DNA from: Peromyscus leucopus | Lineage: Eukaryota > Chordata > Mammalia > Rodentia > Cricetidae | Reading direction: 5' to 3' | Assembly (NCBI RefSeq): GCF_004664715.2 | Contig: NC_051074.1 | Span: forward strand, 19,922,558 to 19,986,557 | Length of the DNA: 64,000 nt | Part shown: piece after piece, positions 24,250-63,635 of the stretch | Layout of the letters: each line of letters starts with the position of its first letter | How positions within the stretch are numbered: position 1 is the first letter of the stretch | Translations under genes and position numbers: made by a program | Notes under the pieces: generated by a model | What the model was told of the DNA's origin: nothing | What the model saw: the letters and a program-made list of their open reading frames with translations, nothing else | The model's database searches: none

Positions 24250-24620
24250 AAGTCATGACCGCACATGCGCAGTTCAGGAGCTAAGCAAAGGGTCTGGCGT
24301 CTTATGTCGTCTGTGTGCGCTGGAGACTGTGCACGCGGCGTGGTCACACAACCAGCACATGCGTGGTGTAGCTCCGTAAGCCTGCCTGGGCATGTTCACC
24401 GGGAAACCTTAAAAAATGGAACCAGGCCCCCACCCTCTCTCTCTGTTCTGCTCTCTCTCCCCCATCCCACCATCTTTCTCTTTGCTTTCTGCACACGCGC
24501 TCCTTCCCAGGCTTGATTCTCTGGTACCCCCCACCCACCCCTGTTCCTCCTAATAAAGCTCTGAAACTGATACTGGGTTCTGTTGGGACTGTGACCATGA
24601 CCTTTCCTCGCGGTAACCAG
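24250..24620 (+). mobile_element. Probable solo LTR, IAP-like layout
   Basis: Has cgcacatgcgcagttcagg, a pyrimidine-rich ctctctctctgttctgctct stretch, then cctaataaagctctgaaact and a short U5 with tgttgggactgtgaccatg. The order resembles class II LTRs such as IAP. The ends and target duplication were not resolved. Confidence 0.55.
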
Positions 24621-27130
24621 CGCCGTTTATCATTCATTTCAATAAGGCCCCAAGAACTCTGTGGCCAGGGTGGAAACAGGTCAACATCAAGCTCTGGCAT
24701 TAGGCAGCCAGGCTAAACCTAAGGCAGAGGCCCTTTCTCACTCTCCAAGAGAGCGAAGGCGGACCTGAGACAGGCATGGCAGTGTGTGCCTCCCAGTGCT
24801 CCCTCGAGTCAGCCCGGGAGAAGAGAGGTAGGAGAGGCTGCGTCCCAGCAGAGGAATCCGGCCAAGTGGACGGACACCTAAGGACAGAGAAGTGTTCCCA
24901 CCCTGAACGGACTCTAAGAACATCATTCATATTAACACAAACCTCATAACCCGGAAACATACGTCCTTTCTGTCCCTGTTGTACTGGGGAGGCGACAGGC
25001 ACAGGAGATTGGGTAGAGACCAACAGAACAACCCTCAATTTGCATTTCTATTTGAAAAAAAAAAATCTAGGTGGGTGAAGCTCATCTTCACTTTTGTGGG
25101 CCTCATCCTTGACATTAACAGGATGCCAGAGAATGCTGCTACGCAATTTACAAGGCAAACCGCTCCTTTCCTTGTCTCTTAAAAAAAACTCAGCAGGGTT
25201 CCTGCTTCAGGGCCGTGAAGCAATCACAGCTCCCAGGGATTACTAATCAGTGCTGTTGTCTTTAAAGAGCTGGAAATTCCACCCTGTACCTCTGTTTTCA
25301 TAAAGGGCCAGCTGAATAGCAAGCGCTTGGAGAGAAAGGCCTTTGTTTCCGCACCCAAGCCTCGGAACTTAAATCTGACACACACACACCCCCACCCCCG
25401 GGAAGGAAGCAGAAGAGTTCCCTAGGGCTTCCTTCCTGTGCGCACTTCGTCTCGGAACAGGTTGTAGGAGGGCAGGCTCCGACTCGCACGTAGCCCTTTT
25501 CTAATCTAACCTTGGCTGCTGCTCGACTCACCGGAGGAGGATGACAATGGCTAGGTACATAGTGGGCTTTTGACTTACTGGAAACCACATGTCTGCAGTC
25601 AGAGGCTGCAGATTCAAGTCCCAGACGCAGAATTTTCTGTGACTGTGATCTCAGGCAAGCCACTGGTGCCTTCATCAAGTAGCTAATAAAACAGTGTGAT
25701 CTATGTCCTTAATTTTTTTACTGGATCTAAGTACAAAGCAGTCCAGGAACAGACAAATCACTTCTGCCAAGGTGCTTTGGCAACGCTCTCAAAGCCTCCC
25801 GTGGTATCTGCTATTGGAGACGAGGGGGCTCCGGGTATCCATTAACCTAATTGGTCTGCGACCTAGACCAATTAGGACAGGGCAAGATAGGTAGAGTGGA
25901 ATTCCTAGGCAGGAGGCAAACACAACAAAAGTTATGAGCACTGGATGGAATCCTTCTGTAAGGGCGACATAACTGATTGACTACTACTATAATCTGTTGG
26001 TTCCTTTTGGAGGTCATCTGATTATCTCCACCTAAAAATTTTTGTTAAGATTAACTAGGATGATACATGTCAAAACGACTTTAAAATAAGCTCAGTGTAT
26101 ACACCCAATACATGTTAATGTCAATTATTTTTTTCAACCTTCCTGTCCTTTACAATCAAATGGCTTTACAAAATGGCTAAGAGAGGCTCAGCTGTCCTTT
26201 CCGGTAATGGCTTATGCAAGCATCCTAAGGATGTCCATTTTTTGGTTAGCACCCCCCTCCACACCAGGCCCAGCTAGCTCCCTTCTCACTACTGCTGGCC
26301 TTTACAAGCACCCTTGCACAGTGGCAGAGTTGGTGACTGGGGTTTGTTTTTGGACGTCTTCTGAGCAACAAGCATTGTTGTTTTGTATCGTCTTTTCAAA
26401 GATACCCTTTCAGAAGCAGTCTTAAAGACATGCATTGGTCCCCTCAGGCTGGGCGACAGATCTGTTTCCTGGCCAGATAATGCCATGCTCTAGGCAGGTT
26501 TGTCAGTGGCTACCTCAGAAGAATGGGTTTCCTAAGCTGGTTTCCTCAGTTGTGACACAAACTATTGCCAATGACCTTCACATCATCCTTACGATCAGAT
26601 GGGGTAAAAGCAACTGATGCAGTTACGATACTTGGGTACTTGGGCCAGGAGAAGTAAGCCCCCCCCCCAAGGTGTCACATATTTTGCTCGAATCTAGGAC
26701 CCTTCAGAGTTCCTGACAAGGCGTGGGGAGACCTCACTGGAGCAGCAGGGTGGTGGCTGTAACGCGTCAGAACATCGGTTATGTGGTGTGCTGCAGATCT
26801 GATAGCTGGTGTAATGCACTGGTCGAAGCCAGTGGGTGTGTGTCCACACAGCTTCTTCAGCAGCCGAGAGAGCCACAGTGGAGGCAGTCTAGCAGTTTCA
26901 GAGGTGTTTACTCCTCGTGAAGCCTTTAGGTAAGGCAGTCTGTAGGGAACTGCTGTGTTGGTGGTCACTAAAACTTTCCCACGAGAAGAATCCTGCCAGC
27001 GCTGTATCAGAACTGTCTAGCTATGTGAAAATGTCTTAGAGCAAAGGGAGGTGCGAAAGGTTAAAAAGTAACGCGCATCAGATGAAACCGAAACCCTGGC
27101 TTCTCTCCCAGTCGCATTGCCCAAAAAAGA
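24621..27130. other. Intergenic DNA, no gene seen
   Basis: GC-richer than its surroundings, with a C-rich patch near 25385 and a C-run at 26661. The 126-codon minus-strand frame at 25678-25298 matches no family I recognise. Confidence 0.55.
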
Positions 27131-27297
27131 TTTTTTTTTTTTTTCCGAGACAGGGTTTCTCGGAGTTAGCTTTGCGCCTTTCCTGGAACTCACTCTGTAG
27201 CCCAGGCTGACCTCGAACTCAAGAGATGCGCCCGGCTCTGCCTCTCGAGTGCTGGGATTAAAGGCATGCACCACCACCGCCTGGCTAAAAGAAATTC
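27131..27297 (-). repeat. B1 SINE, reverse
   Basis: A T-run then gagacagggtttctcgg, gctttgcgcctttcctggaa, gtgctgggattaaaggcatg and a matching end cgcctggc. Confidence 0.93.
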
Positions 27298-27520
27298 TTT
27301 TTAAGTGTCGTGGCTGTGAGACATCATGGCTCCTGGAAGGTGTATGGGGAAGAGATCTCCGGCCTAGCAATGGGTCTTTTAGCTTCGGGTGCGCTCTGGT
27401 AGCTAACATCCCTTTGGGGGAAACAGCACTTAAGTGGTCTCCCTTCTTTGGTTGTTTTTAGCTTGGGTAACCACACAACATCCTCTAAGGCTCTGAGTAC
27501 CAGGTACTAACCCAGAATTC

Positions 27521-27701
27521 TTTTATTTACTTATTTTTATGTGCATTCGTGTTTTGCCTATATGTATATCGGTGTGGGGGGTTGGATCCTGGAGTTGTAT
27601 ACAGATAGTTGTGAGCGGCCACGTGGGTGCTGGGAATTGAACTCGGGTCCTCTGGAAGCGCAGTCAGTGCTCTTAACCACTGAGTGATCTCTTTAGCTCC
27701 C
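27521..27701 (-). repeat. B2 SINE, reverse, with diverged target duplication
   Basis: Has gtgctgggaattgaactcgg and cttaaccactgagtgatctc. Flanks cagaattctt and cagagttctt look like a decayed duplication. Confidence 0.88.
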
Positions 27702-29365
27702 TAAAACAGAGTTCTTACAGATGAGATCCTCCTTACTACCTAGGGCCAAGAGCTGGCGCTACATGCAGTCTTCTCCCTACAACAGACTAGGCATTCGGTA
27801 AATATTTAGTAAGTGACTCGGGTAACGTTATGTAAATGATAATTTGTTGGCTTTGGTGATGGTTCTTGACAGATTCAGGTAAGATGACGGTTTGATATGT
27901 TCTATGTATTATTTTCCCCAAATTTATCACCTTAAACGTCTAGACATGTTGTTTCAGGTGCTATTTATTCATTTAGATGTGGGTTGCAACCAAGTCCCCT
28001 TGTTACTTTTCTTCAACATTTTCTTCAATCAAAGCTGAGACAATACTTTGCTTTCCAGACAAGACTGACTTTGGAAGCCCCGTACTCCCAATTTTACTTG
28101 CTTTACGTGTGAATTTAAACTAAGCCAAACCTCTGCGATTGAGGAGAAACCAAACCTAGACCACTGAAATACCAGGCTTGGACGGCCTGGGTCTAGCCAA
28201 GAATAAGACTACCCATTGAGCAAGCTCTGGGTTTGACTGAGAGACCCTGCCTCAATGAGTAAGATGGAAGAGCGCCTGTGGATGACAAGTGCAGTTACAC
28301 ACCCTCCCTACACACACACCACAGTATATGAAAACAGGGGAGCTTTTTAAAGATATCCCAAGTCATACAGACAGTTGTTACAATACATTTGTAGTATGAT
28401 TACTATACTGACTGACTGGCCTTGTAGCATCGACTCGGGATAGGTTTACTGTGTTCTTTTTCAGTCAGGTCTTGGTTGCCTAACCGGACAGCAGGATGCT
28501 ACACATCTGTGGCCAGAGACAGTCTCTTAGAAATAAATGAATAAATAATATGAATCCCAGTCATCAGGCAAAGGCAGGAAGGTCTCATCAGTGCATAAAT
28601 GACTAAAAAATGTGGTTCACGAACCAGAACATCACTGAAATTTTGGTTAGCAGTATAAAAATGGCTATGGCACAATATAATGCGGTCATCCTTCTTTATC
28701 TACAGAAGACAGGTTCCAGGGCACCTGTGGATACCAAAATCTCCAGCTGCTCAACTCCCCCATAAAACATAGTATATGATTTACATGTATCACTCATCAT
28801 CCCTACATTATTTAAAATACCTATTACAATGTAACATCAAGGAATAGTGATCAGAAAGCAAGCCTACAAATGCTCAGTAAAGATTTATTTCCTTGTAAGG
28901 TTATTTCATTAAAGACAATCCGACCACATCTCACAGGATGAAGTAACTGACGCAGACCAGGGAGGTGGTGTGAAGCAGAAAGACCAGGGCTCTTAGGTCG
29001 TCTCTGGGACCTTTCAGATTTATCACGAAGACCAGTTACAACAGGGGGCTAAATATGGGCTTACTAGCCCTTAGTTAAGGGCTTTGTCTATAGGGTCTGT
29101 TAAAATGTACGTGGGCTCAACGATGAATCCTGTAAGTAAATGCTGTTAAGTCAAAAGAAAAGAAATCATAATGGCTGGCAAAATTTCTCTTGCTGACAAT
29201 GAGTTTAAGAGTAGTTTCCTTTTAAAAATAAGAGAAAGACCTCTTCATCAATTTTCACTATAAAAATTCTGACCATGAGAACATATAACAAGTAGCCAAA
29301 TTCTTATTATTTTTACTGCGTTATCCAAGCCTTTTAGTAAAATTCAATTCTTTTAAAGATTAAAA
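27702..29365. other. Intergenic DNA, no gene seen
   Basis: No recognised repeat or coding match; moderately AT-rich. Confidence 0.55.
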
Positions 29366-29557
29366 AAATATTTTTATTTATGTTATGTGTCCATGTGATT
29401 GCACGTCATGTGTGTGAAGGTGCCTGTAGAAGCCAGGAAAGGGCACTGAAAACCCTGGAGCTGAAGTTACAGGCAACTGTGAGACCTGCCATGGATGACC
29501 ACTGGTCTTCGGGAAGAGCAGTAATGCTCTTAACTGCTGAGTCATCTCGTGGGGCTC
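29366..29557 (-). repeat. B2/B3 SINE, reverse
   Basis: Has gaagagcagtaatgctctta-actgctgagtcatct near the right end. Confidence 0.78.
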
Positions 29558-31349
29558 AAATTTTATTTTACTTAATAAGGTTTTCCTGTCAAAATTTTCC
29601 AGTCCCTGGGGTGATTATGACACATTTACAATTTTCTATGTGCAATGCTCATCACACTCCAAAGGCATTGCTAAAAGCAACGACGGAAACCAAGCACTTA
29701 ATATTCCCATCAGGATTGCACATAAACAAAAAAAATGTTTCAAACTTTTACTCATGGACAACAGTACAGAAGCTAATTAGATTTATCACTTTATAGCAAA
29801 ATTAGAAGCCGAGTAATTATGTGACTTGTTAACATCATATTATTTCAAAGATAATTTCTGAGCAGGGAAAAGGTAGGTTCCAGAAATGAACTTGACACTG
29901 AAGACTTATCAATTCTAAAACAGCCTACTGAACAGATGGCATATGAGCAACAGGAAACCGAGTTTGCAGTTTTGTTAAGAAGGAGGCATTTCCAGCTGAC
30001 TTCCTTCCCTTTCTTAATTTAGTACACTAGCAGATTAAACTAATTTCAAAGACATCTTTGAAACATGGCAAAAATGTTCTGGTGTCTTTTCCAGGAAAGG
30101 CTGGAATGACTACACACGGTGACAATGGGTAGTTAGGCGTACGACAAGTGCCAACTAGAGGGCTGTCTATAGTGACCTCCGGGGCTCTGTAGTCCATCTC
30201 CATCAGTGACCTCAGACAACAGATAATGAAACAAACCAATAAACCCCACCCAACATGGACAGTAAGCGTCATCAAGACTGGAGCTGACAGAGGCTGAGAG
30301 GGTGTTTCCACGGTAACAGCAGTGAGGATGAGTGTGGCCCTTCAGTTAGGTTATGAAGAAACTAAGTCAAGAGTAGACACAGGCTTGATGGCAATGCCCA
30401 TGAGTTCTTTGGCCATGCCATACGCTTGCCTAAGAATGAGGACACAACTCACCGCACCTACACCTTCAGAATAATTTTGAAATTGGCAAAATGTCCCTGA
30501 ACCGTGTATTTTAGTTAGATTACAGAAGAACTGTTTACTTTGTGAGCAAACATTTTAAGTCAATGATGAGCCAGCCTTAGACTGGTCTGGATCAGATATC
30601 ATGGGACATTTAAAACCATGAAGCCTGAGGGAGGACACGAAGAGCTGGGCACACAGAAGAGATGTGTGCTATCTACAGAGGTCTGAACGACGCTGTTTTT
30701 ATAGAGAACTCCTGCCTTTTCGGGGGTACAAGGTGGCTGCACCAGCCATGGCTGGACAAAGACGACGCCACTTTGGAAGTGCGTCTGCACTCCAGCAGGG
30801 GCATATGCACGCCCACCACTGTCATTCCTAACTCTGACTGCACTGCTCTAGCCTGTTGATTAGGAAAACAGGATTCTAACCCTCTATACAAATTTAGTTT
30901 TTGTCGACTTTAATATGTGGACATAATCTACTATCCAACTGACTCCGAAATAAGCCCTGAACCCTAAGAGATCATTCTCAATGGGCATATTTGACAGCAG
31001 TTCCGCACTGAGTTGGAGACAGCCACTCAAGTGAAGCACCACAGAACTTTCTAGTGTTTCCACGGTCTAAGTCAGCACAGGAGCCAGGCTCTGCAGAAGA
31101 CTGTCAGCAGGCAAGGGCAACAGCTCTTCCTTCAGGGCCTCTGCAACAGCACAAGGCCGCCAGCTGCCTCCCTAAGTGATCTACGCAGCCCTCTAGAGTC
31201 CTTTAGAAAAAGAAAACCCTGTCTGCTCAGTCTAGAGTCCTTTAATAGTTGTGAACTTTGTTATTGACTCTAAATCCTTCAAGGATTATGCTATAGAAGT
31301 GATGGGATTACACAATTAAATATTAGAAATGACCACCGGGTATATCCTG
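29558..31349. other. SINE-free flank downstream of Pja2
   Basis: No transposon or coding frame recognised. Together with the 3' UTR it forms the longest insertion-free block of the window. It may contain the true transcript end or downstream regulatory sequence. Confidence 0.5.
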
Positions 31350-33746
31350 TTTATTGTTTATGATTTACACGGAAAATGGTGGGCTGGGATTGTAGAACAA
31401 TAAACCAATCATTACAGTTAGACCTGGGCTTTTGAAAACCTTGCATTCCATTTTAACAGCTCATATATATTTAACAGCTTATATATAAATCCATATCACA
31501 AATAATCTTAAAAGTTAGTTAGCTTAGAGATAAACTAAGAAACACAAAAGAAATCCACATGAGTCTAACTTTAAATATCAGCATTCATCTTACAAGAAAT
31601 AAGAAAATGTTCAAAAAATTAAAATTATTAGGCCAAGTCACAACAACAAAAAAGAAATAAGATAAATGGCATTTTATCAATATTTTTACTATTTCTAATT
31701 TACCTTCATATATTCTTAACTTTTCAAAAGGATCCAAGATAAGATCAAATAATACATTGGGGTCTGAACTTGTCAGCCTCAGCTTATACTGGCTTCTTAC
31801 CGTGAAAGTTCTAAAACTTCATTTTTCTTTTTAAAAAATTTAAAGCAAGTCTCATTCAGCATTCTCCTTCACAGCAGCTGTGTAGACAGAGTCGGGAGCC
31901 AACAATGAAGGACACTAACAGATGGGAAGCAAAAAGTACAACAGCTATCTTACGTTCAACTCTCTGGTTGAGTTTGGAACCAAACCTCGTAACAACTGGC
32001 AGAGAATAGCTAAATCTTAATAGGCAAAGAAGAAATATTTTCTTTGGGACAGCTGCTATCTAGGAGAATAAAACCAAGGTCCCTTAATACTGACTAAACC
32101 TAACATGTGGCTTGTTACAAAGCAATCTGCAGCAATGTAAGTTTAATCAGTAAGTGCCACAACTCATCAACAGTACATAAAAGAAAACAAACAAACAAAC
32201 CACACAATCCACAAATTTCCACAGTACACACAGGAGAACTAATGTTAATCTGGTATGACTTCTTGACACTAACTGATCATCAGTGAAATATGGCATGGAA
32301 GGATCACAGAATAGAAAACAAGCAGATTAGTTTATACAACGTTGTCTATATACATCGGAAGGAAGCATGCTAGCTAGAGCAACATTAAGGCCTGAATGTA
32401 AGCATCCAAAGTCACAGAAGCCCCAGAGAACCCCGAAATTACAAAGTCACCACAGTACTTGCATGCAATGTTCACTTTTGTTTTACCCATAAAAGGATAC
32501 ACAGTATTTTGCTGTAAATACCAGCCACATTTACAATATATGCAAAAATCAGAATGCAAGTGTTATGTTTTTTATATTTAAGCCTCAAATGTGCCAACAG
32601 TGAAACTTCATTTACTTTTAAGAATGGAGGAAAAAAGAACGAATATAAATACTCAGAGATATTACACAAATGAAATGAAACTGTATTGAAACACTCCCGA
32701 AACTAGATGAGCGGTGGACCAGGTAGACGTGCACTCACTGTGTGCTCTGGTATTGTACCTTCTAAGCCATTGTTCTCTAGTGTGGACATCAGGCCTCATC
32801 TGTAAGCTACCTATTACACCGTGTCTGTATAGACTTGCCTACTCCATGTGGTCACCTAAAAGCTGTGTAATTTTTATTCGGGGTGATATAGTTACAAACA
32901 TGACCATGTGCAAATCTTCAGACCTTCTAAAATATTTCAGAAACCAAACTACCTTAAACTAACTACATCTAACTTCTTCAACAAGTATGTCAAGAGTGTT
33001 CTGGACCTTCAAGTATTTAACAAGTAGAAGCGGATTGGGTAAGGGCTTAGATAGTGTTTCATAAGGCCAAACACATGTAACTGTGCCAAGCACTGAGCAC
33101 ATCAGATTATTCACATACCTCACTAACCTTTCTTTAAACACATCCAACGTTCATTGAATATTTTATTACCTAACCAACTCAGGAGGTTTACATCTAAGAT
33201 GTAAAGTTCTTCCGGTGTTCTGGTCAAAGCTGTAGTCTTTGTTTGGCATTCTGAAAAGCTTTAATCTTAACCTTCTCAGTATTATTATAAACCAAGAGGT
33301 TTCGATGTAGCAAAAGCAAAGGGACCAGTGAAAAAGCATGCTTTAGAATTCAATTTATTTTCAACGAAACCAAATTTTACTACTGTTGTGATCACAGTCT
33401 TCACATCTGATGTGGATAGGAGAGCTTATTTTATGATCTCTTAGTGGCAGCACTTCAGACAGAACTAGTAACATATGCCACAGAGATGACTACAGACTTT
33501 ACAATGAACACCAACATATTCAACTAAAGAAAATGGATGCACTGCTTGAACATTCAGCTTGAAAATGTTTAGTATGTTCTGCAAACCTAAATTCAGTTTA
33601 GAAAGGTTAATATTCTCTTTCTAAACTATGGCATATACTATATATAGCATTTTAAATATATTTATATATAATTATTTGCACATCAGATTTAGAAGAAATT
33701 TGCAGATTACTGTGATAGAATCCAGATCGCATTTCAATGTTACGCT
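31350..33746 (-). other. Pja2: Probable Pja2 3' untranslated region
   Basis: AT-rich sequence directly after the stop codon with no SINE, LTR or L1 insertion, unlike DNA on either side. A minus-strand AATAAA lies at 31350-31355, with T/G-rich sequence downstream in the transcript. Other minus-strand AATAAA copies occur near 33158 and 33354 and could give shorter transcripts. A 3' UTR of about 2.4 kb fits my memory of the mammalian mRNA. The distal end is an inference. Confidence 0.45.
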
Positions 33747-61779
<28,033 letters not shown>

Positions 61780-61781
61780 TA

Positions 61782-62213
61782 CTGAAAATATAAATTAAAT
61801 TAAAGAAGGTCAGCAATGACCTTCACTATGGCAACAAGTTGGGGAAAAAGTGCTTCAACAAATATGCTATTACTTACTAAACTATATACCACTGAACAGG
61901 TGTCTTGTTTAAATGGTGTAGTGATGACAAGAAACAACTAAATAGTTATGCCCTGAAGCCTAGGGTCAGATTAAATTCTCTAAAACGAAATAATCACAGG
62001 AGAAATCAAACACATGCTATTCCATCTTCTAAATTACAAATGGATATTATAAATTAAGAAAAGCCACCATTTAAACAACTTGAATATTAATTCACCTTTT
62101 ACTAAACAGTACAGTATTATATGCAAATATACTAAATTTGCTTAGTCAATTATTATATAATCTATGCAAGAATAGGGTATTTCCTCACAGTACACAGTAT
62201 AATCAATAAATGA
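61782..62213 (-). other. Pja2: Start of the upstream Pja2 intron
   Basis: Begins (in gene sense, ends) at the ttttcag acceptor. No upstream exon was recognised between here and 64000, so the promoter and first exon(s) lie outside. Confidence 0.75.
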
Positions 62214-62307
62214 AAGTTTTCTTTAGCTCTGAGCTCTGACCTCTTGGCTTTCTCTTTTACATTGTTTCTGTGTTTCTTATTTAATAAGACGGTTGGATAC
62301 ATCAACA
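62214..62307 (+). mobile_element. 3' end of the 5' LTR of the Tgfbr1-carrying ERV
   Basis: The sequence agctctgagctctgacctct ... cttatttaataagacggttgg is the same as the U5 end of the antisense LTR at 14128-14566. It is followed by a two-base spacer and the primer binding site. Only about 95 bp of this LTR is recognisable; its U3 and R parts are missing or too diverged to see. Confidence 0.75.
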
Positions 62308-62309
62308 TC

Positions 62310-62327
62310 TGGCGCCCAACGTTCGTG
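62310..62327 (+). promoter_or_regulatory. Retroviral primer binding site, Lys-type
   Basis: The 18 bases tggcgcccaacgttcgtg begin with TGGCGCCCAAC, the 3' complement of a lysine tRNA as used by class II (beta-type) endogenous retroviruses. The last bases depart from the GTGGGG seen in HERV-K. Confidence 0.8.
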
Positions 62328-62397
62328 TTACGAATTCATGAAAAAGCTGCTTGCCTGTGGCCTTGTGAGCCCCAGCTCAGGCCCAAGCTACACTCAG

Positions 62398-62495
62398 CCG
62401 GTTGTGGTGGTGCACGCCGGTAGAATTTGCTGAAGGAGACAGAGGCAGGAGGATCCCGAGTTTGAGCCGGCCTAGGAGGCTTGGGAGAAGCTTTG
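62398..62495 (+). repeat. Degenerate B1-like segment within the ERV
   Basis: The run ccggttgtggtggtgcacgcc ... agacaggggcag-like ... gagtttgagccggcctagg keeps B1 order (A-box-like start, gaggcaggaggatc, gtttgagcc) but is heavily diverged. It lies between the primer binding site and the Tgfbr1 ATG. Confidence 0.6.
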
Positions 62496-62527
62496 GCCCG
62501 GACTGAACCACAAACAGTTGTGGGACC

Positions 62528-62815
62528 ATGGAAGCAGTGGCTACTGCTCCACATTGCCAGCTCTTTCTCATCATGTTGGTGACTGCAGTGATGCTGCTAC
62601 CTGGGACGAAGGGTTTACTGCTGCTGATTCAGAGAAGAATTGCCAGGACCATCGTGTTACAAGAAAGCATCGGCAAAGGTCAGTTTGGAAAAGTTTGGCA
62701 AGACAAATGGTGGGGAGAAATTATTGTGAAGATTTTCTGTTCTAGGGAAGAATGTTCATGGTTCCGAGAGACAGACATTTATCAGACTGTGATTGCTCCA
62801 AACCACAGAGGAGGC
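62528..62815 (+). pseudogene. Tgfbr1: Tgfbr1 (TGF-beta receptor type 1) mRNA fragment carried inside an ERV
   Basis: The open frame from ATG 62528 reads as three Tgfbr1 pieces joined in frame. The first is a signal-peptide-like start (MEAVATAP ... LLPG), to about 62608. The second is the kinase N-lobe start from [18 protein letters not shown] through [14 protein letters not shown] and [11 protein letters not shown], to about 62792. The third is IAPNHRGG from the activation segment, to 62815, followed by 23 adenines. The extracellular ligand-binding domain, transmembrane segment, GS box, catalytic HRD and DLG motifs and C-lobe are absent. QES and APNHR favour TGFBR1 over ACVR1B (QEI and APNQR). 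No introns are present and one codon is lost before VKIF. It cannot be an active kinase. It sits between a retroviral primer binding site and polypurine tract, so capture or insertion by a retroelement is inferred. Confidence 0.88.
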
Positions 62816-62838
62816 AAAAAAAAAAAAAAAAAAAAAAA
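62816..62838 (+). repeat. 23-base adenine run after the Tgfbr1 fragment
   Basis: An uninterrupted A-run directly following GAGGAGGC. It may be a retained poly(A) tail from L1-mediated retrotransposition or an expansion of the parental ACAAAAAGG. No clear target duplication was seen around the fragment. Confidence 0.85.
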
Positions 62839-63621
62839 GTCTACAGGAAACCATGACCATGCCTAACAGTGACTTTGAAATCTTCAAAAAGATGACAGGA
62901 TCCTACAACGATGATTCCACATGGACTATGATAAAGCCATTAAGCCGATTAACACCATGGAAAAATCGACTTTGGACTACAAACTGGTCAGGACAATTTC
63001 GAGAGGACTAGCTGAGATGATACAGCCTGACAGACTACTCGAACAAGGACTTGAAACAAGCCCTGAACTTTCCTTTTATGCAAAGACTAGACAAATGATA
63101 CAGGACTTGATGATTAACCCCAAAATTTTCTTTTCAAGATTCCCTAAAGATATCTTCACCCCTAGAAAGCAAAAAGAAAAAGAGAATATAGATATGAGAT
63201 AGATCATCGAATCTACTCTGAGAAAAAAGATAAAGAAATAATAGGATAAATAGGTAGATCATTGAATCTACACTGAAGAAAAAGGGGAAGATATAAAAAT
63301 GACAAAAGGTAGATGAATGAATCTATTATGAAAAGAAAAGAGAAAGAATATGGATATGATAAGATAAAAAGGGAGATTATGGAATTTACTTTTAAAAAGG
63401 AACTACTTGTTTTAAATAAGATAAGTAATGAAAATTTTTTGGTCTGAGTTTATCAGATGTTACTGGACTGGACATTGTTAATATATATAATGGAGTTTTT
63501 ATCTGAATCTGTCAAATGTAAATGGACTAGACATCATTAATGTAATTTTTGTCTGTATATATTGTATATACTTATTAGATAGTTTTTCTTGTATTAGTTA
63601 TAAGCTTTTTTAATTTTAGAC
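62839..63621 (+). other. ERV internal tail of unknown origin
   Basis: Starts with gtctacaggaaaccatgacc and contains a 94-codon open frame (62921-63202: MDYDKAIKPINTMEK ... FFSRFPKDIFTPRKQ) that I do not recognise, with no viral motif visible. After it come A-rich lines with a repeated 'tagatcat(c/t)gaatctac' phrase about 60 bp apart (near 63200, 63260 and 63310) and two 'ggactgga/ggactagacat' lines before the polypurine tract. It reads like non-coding retroelement leader or tail. Confidence 0.55.
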
Positions 63622-63635
63622 AAAAAGAGAGGAGA
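63622..63635 (+). promoter_or_regulatory. Polypurine tract of the ERV
   Basis: The sequence aaaaagagaggaga sits immediately before TGTGGGGG, where the 3' LTR starts. This is the usual plus-strand primer position. Confidence 0.8.

Larger units (their letters stand above)
62308..63635 (+). mobile_element. Internal region of a short non-autonomous endogenous retrovirus
   Basis: Bounded on the left by a primer binding site (tggcgcccaacgttcgtg, 62310-62327, Lys-tRNA type as in class II/ERVK elements) and on the right by a polypurine tract (62622-offset text: aaaaagagaggaga at 63622-63635) directly before an LTR. In order it holds a degenerate B1-like segment (62398-62495), the Tgfbr1 fragment, an A-run (62816-62838), a 94-codon frame of unknown nature (62921-63202) and an AT-rich tail with repeated 'gaatctac' and 'ggactggacat' phrases. 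No gag, protease, polymerase or envelope similarity was recognised, so it would need proteins supplied in trans. Confidence 0.8.

Noticed and set aside
29380..29796. 138-codon plus-strand frame
   Set aside because: Begins inside a reversed B2/B3 and runs into AT-rich DNA; no recognisable protein.
62336..62574. Minus-strand frames over the ERV leader
   Set aside because: They cross the B1-like segment and the antisense of the Tgfbr1 signal peptide; no homology of their own.
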